DNA from: an uncultured Sphaerochaeta sp.
GTDB lineage: Bacteria > Spirochaetota > Spirochaetia > Sphaerochaetales > Sphaerochaetaceae
Length of the DNA: 64,000 nt
Assembly (NCBI RefSeq): GCF_963677075.1
Contig: NZ_OY781873.1
Coordinates: forward strand, 1,612,001-1,676,000
Direction: 5' to 3'
Part shown: in pieces, positions 60,106 through 64,000 of the stretch
Layout: each line of letters starts with the position of its first letter
How positions within the stretch are numbered: the first letter of the stretch is position 1
The notes under the pieces: model-generated
Databases searched by the model: none
What the model was told of the DNA's origin: nothing
Seen by the model: only the letters and a program-made list of their open reading frames with translations
Translations under genes and position numbers: made by a program

Positions 60106-61690
60106 GATAGATTTATTTGACTCAACCCTCCGTGATGGGAGCCAAGGCGAGGGAATCAGCTTCTCTGTGGAGGATAAGCTGAAGATTGTGAAGGCCTTGG
60201 ATTCATTGGGAGTTGCCTATATTGAGGCAGGTAATCCTGGATCGAATCCCAAGGACCTGGAGTTCTTCCACCGCGCTGAGCAGCTCTCCCTCTCCCATGC
60301 AACCTTGGTCGCCTTTGGTTCCACGCGGAGAAAGAACAGCACTGCAGCGGACGATCCCAATCTGAAAAACCTTGCCAGTGTAAAAACCAAGGTGGTATCC
60401 ATCTTCGGCAAGAGTTGGAAGCTCCATGTCACTGATGTGATTCGTACCACGCCTGAAGAGAACCTTGCGATGATCCGTGACAGCATACAGTTCATTACTG
60501 AGAGCGGAAGTGAAGTGTTCTTCGATGCTGAACACTACTTTGATGGATATCTCGATGACAGTGAGTATGCAAAGGCTACCTTGCAGGCTGCCCTGGATGG
60601 GGGAGCCTCCACCCTGGTGCTCTGTGAAACCCGTGGTGGCTTGATACCCAGTGAAGTAGCGCGTATCACTTCTGAGACTGCAGAGGCTTTCCCTAAAATC
60701 CCTATCGGGATCCATGCTCATGATGATATCGGCTGTGGCGTTGCCAGTTCCATAGCTGCAGTTGAATCCGGTGCCATTCAGGTACAGGGAACCTTGCTCG
60801 GGTTTGGCGAGCGATGTGGAAATGCAAATCTTGCAACTGTGGCAGGAATTCTCGGGACTAAGCTTGGTGTGGATTGTCTCTGTGGAGAGAGTCTCGAACA
60901 ACTGACGGCAACCAGCCGACAGGTTGCTGAGATCGCAAATGTCCGCATCAGCGGCGGAGCTCCTTTCATCGGAAAGAGTGCCTTTGCCCATAAGGGCGGC
61001 ATGCATATCGATGGGGTGCAGAAGAATCCTCACTCCTTCGAGCATATCGATCCCCTGACAGTAGGCAATGAACGCAGGCTCCTGATGAGTGAAGTTGCTG
61101 GAAGGGCCTTGATGCTTAAGCGAATCGCCCGTGTGATGCCCGATCTTGATAAGGACGATCCGGTTACAGTGAGTCTGATGGATGAGCTCAAGCAACTTGA
61201 GGCAGAAGGCTACCAGTTTGAAGGAGCCGAGAGCAGCTTCGATTTGGTGATCAGACGACACTTGAAGATGTATAAGCCCTATTTCTCTCTGGTGCACTAC
61301 CAGACCATCGGCAGCAGCCCTTATGCGGACCCACTCAGCGATGCAACCCATGCCGCGGTGGTAAAGGTAAAGGTTGGGGGTGAGAGTGCCATCACTGCCG
61401 CAGAGGGTGAAGGCCCGGTCAATGCCCTTGACCAAGCACTGAGAAAGGTTCTTGAACAGTTCTATCCAACCCTTAAGCGTGTACACTTGACCGACTACAA
61501 GGTACGGGTCTTGGACTCGGCGGGAGCAACTGCCAGTAAGGTAAGGGTTCTCATTGAGTCCACTGATGGCAATGAGAGTTGGACCACCATTGGAGTCAGC
61601 AGGGACATCATCGAGGCCAGTTGGTTTGCCTTGAGTGATAGTATCGAGTATAAATTAATTGCCGAGGGAATTGAGCCCTCGGTTGAATGA
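60098..61690 (+). CDS. cimA: (R)-citramalate synthase
   Basis: The 530-residue protein is a leuA paralogue of the CimA group: [20 protein letters not shown], then [35 protein letters not shown] and [15 protein letters not shown]. It condenses pyruvate with acetyl-CoA to citramalate, which feeds isoleucine synthesis through LeuCD and LeuB. The C-terminal regulatory domain (about 400-525) includes [20 protein letters not shown]. The ATG at 60098 lies inside leuA; an upstream frame extension is read from leuA in another frame and is ignored. Confidence 0.93.
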   Translation: MHKIDLFDSTLRDGSQGEGISFSVEDKLKIVKALDSLGVAYIEAGNPGSNPKDLEFFHRAEQLSLSHATLVAFGSTRRKNSTAADDPNLKNLASVKTKVVSIFGKSWKLHVTDVIRTTPEENLAMIRDSIQFITESGSEVFFDAEHYFDGYLDDSEYAKATLQAALDGGASTLVLCETRGGLIPSEVARITSETAEAFPKIPIGIHAHDDIGCGVASSIAAVESGAIQVQGTLLGFGERCGNANLATVAGILGTKLGVDCLCGESLEQLTATSRQVAEIANVRISGGAPFIGKSAFAHKGGMHIDGVQKNPHSFEHIDPLTVGNERRLLMSEVAGRALMLKRIARVMPDLDKDDPVTVSLMDELKQLEAEGYQFEGAESSFDLVIRRHLKMYKPYFSLVHYQTIGSSPYADPLSDATHAAVVKVKVGGESAITAAEGEGPVNALDQALRKVLEQFYPTLKRVHLTDYKVRVLDSAGATASKVRVLIESTDGNESWTTIGVSRDIIEASWFALSDSIEYKLIAEGIEPSVE

Positions 61691-61706
61691 AGGAAGGAGA
61701 CACCCC

Positions 61707-62975
61707 ATGGGTATGACAATGACACAGAAAATCCTGGCCCACCACGCCAAGCTGGAGAGCGTACGCGCTGGACAGTTGATCATGGCGGACCTGGATATGG
61801 TACTGGGCAACGATATAACGGCTCCAGTTGCCATCAACGAATTTGGAAAATTCGGCAAGGAGACGGTATTTGACAAGGATAAGGTTGCCCTTGTCCCAGA
61901 CCACTTCTCCCCTAACAAGGATATCAAGGCAGCAGAACAGTGCAAAGCACTACGTTGTTTCGCACACGACCATGAGATCACCAACTATTTTGATGTAGGC
62001 CAGATGGGTATTGAGCATGCCTTGCTTCCAGAGAAAGGCTTGGTCGGGGCAGGAGATTTGGTCATCGGTGCGGATAGTCATACCTGTACCTATGGTGCCT
62101 TGGGCGCATTCTCCACTGGTGTTGGTTCCACTGACATGGCTTGCGGTATGGCTACCGGACAAGCTTGGTTCAAGGTGCCGACAGCCATCAAGTTCAATCT
62201 TACCGGTTCCCTCGCTCCTCATGTGAGTGGAAAGGACCTGATCCTCCACATCATTGGGATGATCGGGGTGGATGGTGCACTCTACCAGAGCATGGAGTTT
62301 AGTGGCGAAGGGGTAAAGAACCTTACCATCGACGACCGTTTTACCATCGCAAATATGGCCATCGAGGCCGGTGCCAAGAATGGAATCTTCCCTGTGGACG
62401 AAGTAACCTTGGAGTACTTGAAAGAGCACTGTCCGAAGGAACCAGCCATCTACGAAGCAGATAGTGATGCTGAGTATGAGAGGGTGATCAACATCGACCT
62501 CGGCACAGTGAAGAGCACGGTAAGCTTCCCCCACCTTCCGTCCAACACCAGGACCATCGATGAAGTCGGTGAGGTGAGAATTGACCAGGTTGTCATCGGA
62601 AGCTGCACCAACGGCCACATCAGTGACCTGAGGCAAGCCGCTGCCATCCTCAAGGGAAAGAAGATTGCCAAGCATGTACGTACCCTGATCTTCCCTGCAA
62701 CACAGGAGATCTGGAAGCAGGCAATGCATGAGGGTCTCTTTGATATCTTCATCGACAGCGGTTGTGCTGTTTCCACTCCCACCTGTGGTCCCTGTCTTGG
62801 CGGACATATGGGAATTCTCGCAGAAGGGGAACGTGCGGTGAGTACCACCAACCGTAACTTTGTGGGAAGAATGGGTCATGTGAAGAGTGAAGTCTATCTT
62901 GCCAGTCCGGCCGTTGCCGCTGCAAGTGCGATCGCAGGATATATCGCCGATCCTGCAAAGGTTATGGAGGAGTAA
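61707..62975 (+). CDS. leuC: 3-isopropylmalate dehydratase large subunit
   Basis: The 422-residue subunit carries the [4Fe-4S] cluster, with ligands Cys300 (GSCTNGH), Cys360 and Cys363 (CGPCLGGH). Other family blocks are [20 protein letters not shown] and [15 protein letters not shown]. It is the short HacA-like form found in archaea and many bacteria. The ATG at 61707 is supported by AAGGAG 7 nt upstream and 16 nt after the cimA stop. It would act on both 2-isopropylmalate and citramalate. Confidence 0.95.
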   Translation: MGMTMTQKILAHHAKLESVRAGQLIMADLDMVLGNDITAPVAINEFGKFGKETVFDKDKVALVPDHFSPNKDIKAAEQCKALRCFAHDHEITNYFDVGQMGIEHALLPEKGLVGAGDLVIGADSHTCTYGALGAFSTGVGSTDMACGMATGQAWFKVPTAIKFNLTGSLAPHVSGKDLILHIIGMIGVDGALYQSMEFSGEGVKNLTIDDRFTIANMAIEAGAKNGIFPVDEVTLEYLKEHCPKEPAIYEADSDAEYERVINIDLGTVKSTVSFPHLPSNTRTIDEVGEVRIDQVVIGSCTNGHISDLRQAAAILKGKKIAKHVRTLIFPATQEIWKQAMHEGLFDIFIDSGCAVSTPTCGPCLGGHMGILAEGERAVSTTNRNFVGRMGHVKSEVYLASPAVAAASAIAGYIADPAKVMEE

Positions 62976-62976
62976 G

Positions 62977-63474
62977 ATGCAAGCCAAAGGAACGGTTTTT
63001 AGATATGGGGACAACGTCGATACCGATGTAATCATCCCAGCGAGGTACCTTAATACCTCCAATCACAAGGAGCTGGCCTCCCACTGCATGGAGGATATCG
63101 ACCAGGATTTCATCAAACAGGTGAAAGAGGGCGATATCATGGTAGCTGACAAGAATTTTGGTTGTGGTTCAAGCCGTGAGCATGCTCCCATTGCCATCAA
63201 GGAGAGTGGGATCAGCTGCGTAATCGCAAGAACATTCGCAAGAATCTTCTACCGCAACGCAATCAATATCGGGCTCCCCATCCTTGAATGCCCTGAGGCC
63301 TGTGACGGGATCAAGGCCGGTGATGTGGTCAGTGTAGATTTCAACACTGGTACCATTACCAATGAGAGCACAGGAGCTGTGTTCCATAGTGAGCCATTTC
63401 CTCCCTTCATGCAGGACTTGATCGCAAGTGGTGGACTTGCCGGTTACATCGCAAACGGGGGAGGCAAGGCATGA
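62977..63474 (+). CDS. leuD: 3-isopropylmalate dehydratase small subunit
   Basis: The 165-residue subunit has [36 protein letters not shown] and [18 protein letters not shown]. These fit the short LeuD form that partners a HacA-type LeuC. GGAGG precedes the ATG, 1 nt past the leuC stop. Its stop overlaps the leuB ATG by 4 bp. Confidence 0.95.
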   Translation: MQAKGTVFRYGDNVDTDVIIPARYLNTSNHKELASHCMEDIDQDFIKQVKEGDIMVADKNFGCGSSREHAPIAIKESGISCVIARTFARIFYRNAINIGLPILECPEACDGIKAGDVVSVDFNTGTITNESTGAVFHSEPFPPFMQDLIASGGLAGYIANGGGKA

Positions 63475-64000
63475 AGAAGCATATTGCACTCGTTAGCGGC
63501 GATGGAATCGGACCAGATATCGTGAGAGAGGGCGTAAAAGTCCTTGACGCGGTCGCAAAGAAATTTTCCCATGAGTTCACTACCAGCAGCTATGATGCAG
63601 GTGGTGTGGCCCTCGACAAGGTAGGGATTCCCCTTCCTGATGCCACCCTTGAGGGGTGTAAGCAGAGTGACGGGGTGCTCCTTGGGGCTGTTGGCGGGCC
63701 GAAGTGGGATACCCTTCCTTCCCACCTGAGACCAGAGAAGGCCCTGCTCGGCTTGCGTGGCGGGATGGGGTTGTTCTGCAACCTGCGTCCTGCAATTCTT
63801 TACAAGCAACTCGCTGATGCCTGCCCTCTGAAGAGCGAAATCATTGGTGAAGGACTGGATATCATGGTGGTTCGTGAACTCACCGGCGGTATCTACTTCG
63901 GCGAGCGCGGTCGCAGTGAAGACCGTGCCTATGATACCATGGCCTATACAGTAGTGGAGATTGAGCGGATTGTACGAAAGGGTTTTGAGATTGCCCAGAA
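63471..64000 (+). CDS. leuB: 3-isopropylmalate dehydrogenase, 3' truncated by window end
   Basis: The first 176 codons are present: [30 protein letters not shown], the substrate-binding [15 protein letters not shown] and [15 protein letters not shown]. The enzyme oxidises and decarboxylates 3-isopropylmalate to 2-oxoisocaproate with NAD+. Citramalate-derived intermediates may be accepted too. It is coupled to leuD by an ATGA overlap. Confidence 0.94.
   Translation, partial: MKKHIALVSGDGIGPDIVREGVKVLDAVAKKFSHEFTTSSYDAGGVALDKVGIPLPDATLEGCKQSDGVLLGAVGGPKWDTLPSHLRPEKALLGLRGGMGLFCNLRPAILYKQLADACPLKSEIIGEGLDIMVVRELTGGIYFGERGRSEDRAYDTMAYTVVEIERIVRKGFEIAQ

Noticed and set aside
60203..61486. Antisense frame of 427 codons opposite cimA
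   Set aside because: The plus-strand gene is complete and typical. The antisense peptide is rich in Cys, His and Ile without any recognisable motif.
61950..63062. Antisense frame of 370 codons opposite leuC and leuD
   Set aside because: It spans two well-conserved coupled genes and has no ribosome site or recognisable domain.

Overview
The window reads as the chromosome of a free-living or host-associated spirochaete, most likely a Sphaerochaeta-like organism. This is an inference from gene content: xylose and ABC-sugar fermentation genes, YesM/YesN-type two-component regulation, spirochaete-style secreted proteins with a post-signal 'FA-x-G-x-K-E' start, an Omp85-like surface barrel and paired glycolipid glycosyltransferases. 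No rRNA operon, phage, transposon or CRISPR array is visible. Gene density is high, operons are tightly coupled and most intergenic spaces are short.

Layout. 0-7.7 kb: the tail of a ribokinase-like gene, a small secreted protein, an AraC regulator divergent from xylB-xylA (xylose to xylulose-5-phosphate), then a leftward operon of a ferritin-like/VIT1 membrane protein, an aldo/keto reductase and an AEC carrier, and a TrpR-like repressor. 7.7-18.3 kb: a visibly more A/T-rich surface-polysaccharide region with a frame-broken GT8 gene, a polyprenyl-phosphate sugar transferase, a DUF-type secreted protein, two Wzi-like outer-membrane barrels, a GT2 and an Omp85-like barrel. 18.3-30.2 kb: a PTS-EIIC-like membrane protein, a divergent pair of lipid-glycosyltransferase-like genes, an MMPL/RND exporter, a DEAD-box helicase, a DUF2804 protein, a phosphoesterase and a PpiD-like chaperone. 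30.3-40.5 kb: tRNA-Pro(CGG), a Cof-type HAD phosphatase, then a nucleoside salvage island (BMP binding protein, ATPase, two permeases, purine nucleoside phosphorylase, nitroreductase, nucleoside hydrolase, NCS2 permease) and an alpha/beta hydrolase.

40.5-56.4 kb: an FAD dehydrogenase, a degenerate Fic/HTH protein coupled to an N-acyl-D-amino-acid deacylase, a polar amino-acid ABC importer, a feoA-feoB-Cys-rich-protein operon divergent from a DtxR-family regulator, and a sugar ABC importer with a HAD hydrolase facing a YesM/YesN pair. 56.5-64 kb: a branched-chain amino-acid operon (leader peptide, ilvN, ilvC, leuA, cimA, leuC, leuD, leuB; leuB is cut by the window end). Isoleucine is apparently made from pyruvate through citramalate.

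The most interesting signals are: (1) several genes, mainly regulators, that lack a ribosome binding site and have a promoter -10 hexamer exactly 6 nt before the ATG, which suggests leaderless mRNAs; (2) a leader peptide very rich in Leu/Ile/Val before ilvN, followed by a 9-nt duplicated element that could form alternative RNA structures; (3) a Fic-fold protein whose catalytic motif is destroyed, fused to a DNA-binding domain; and (4) repeated 3' overlaps of convergent genes, one of which places a terminator hairpin inside the opposite coding sequence.
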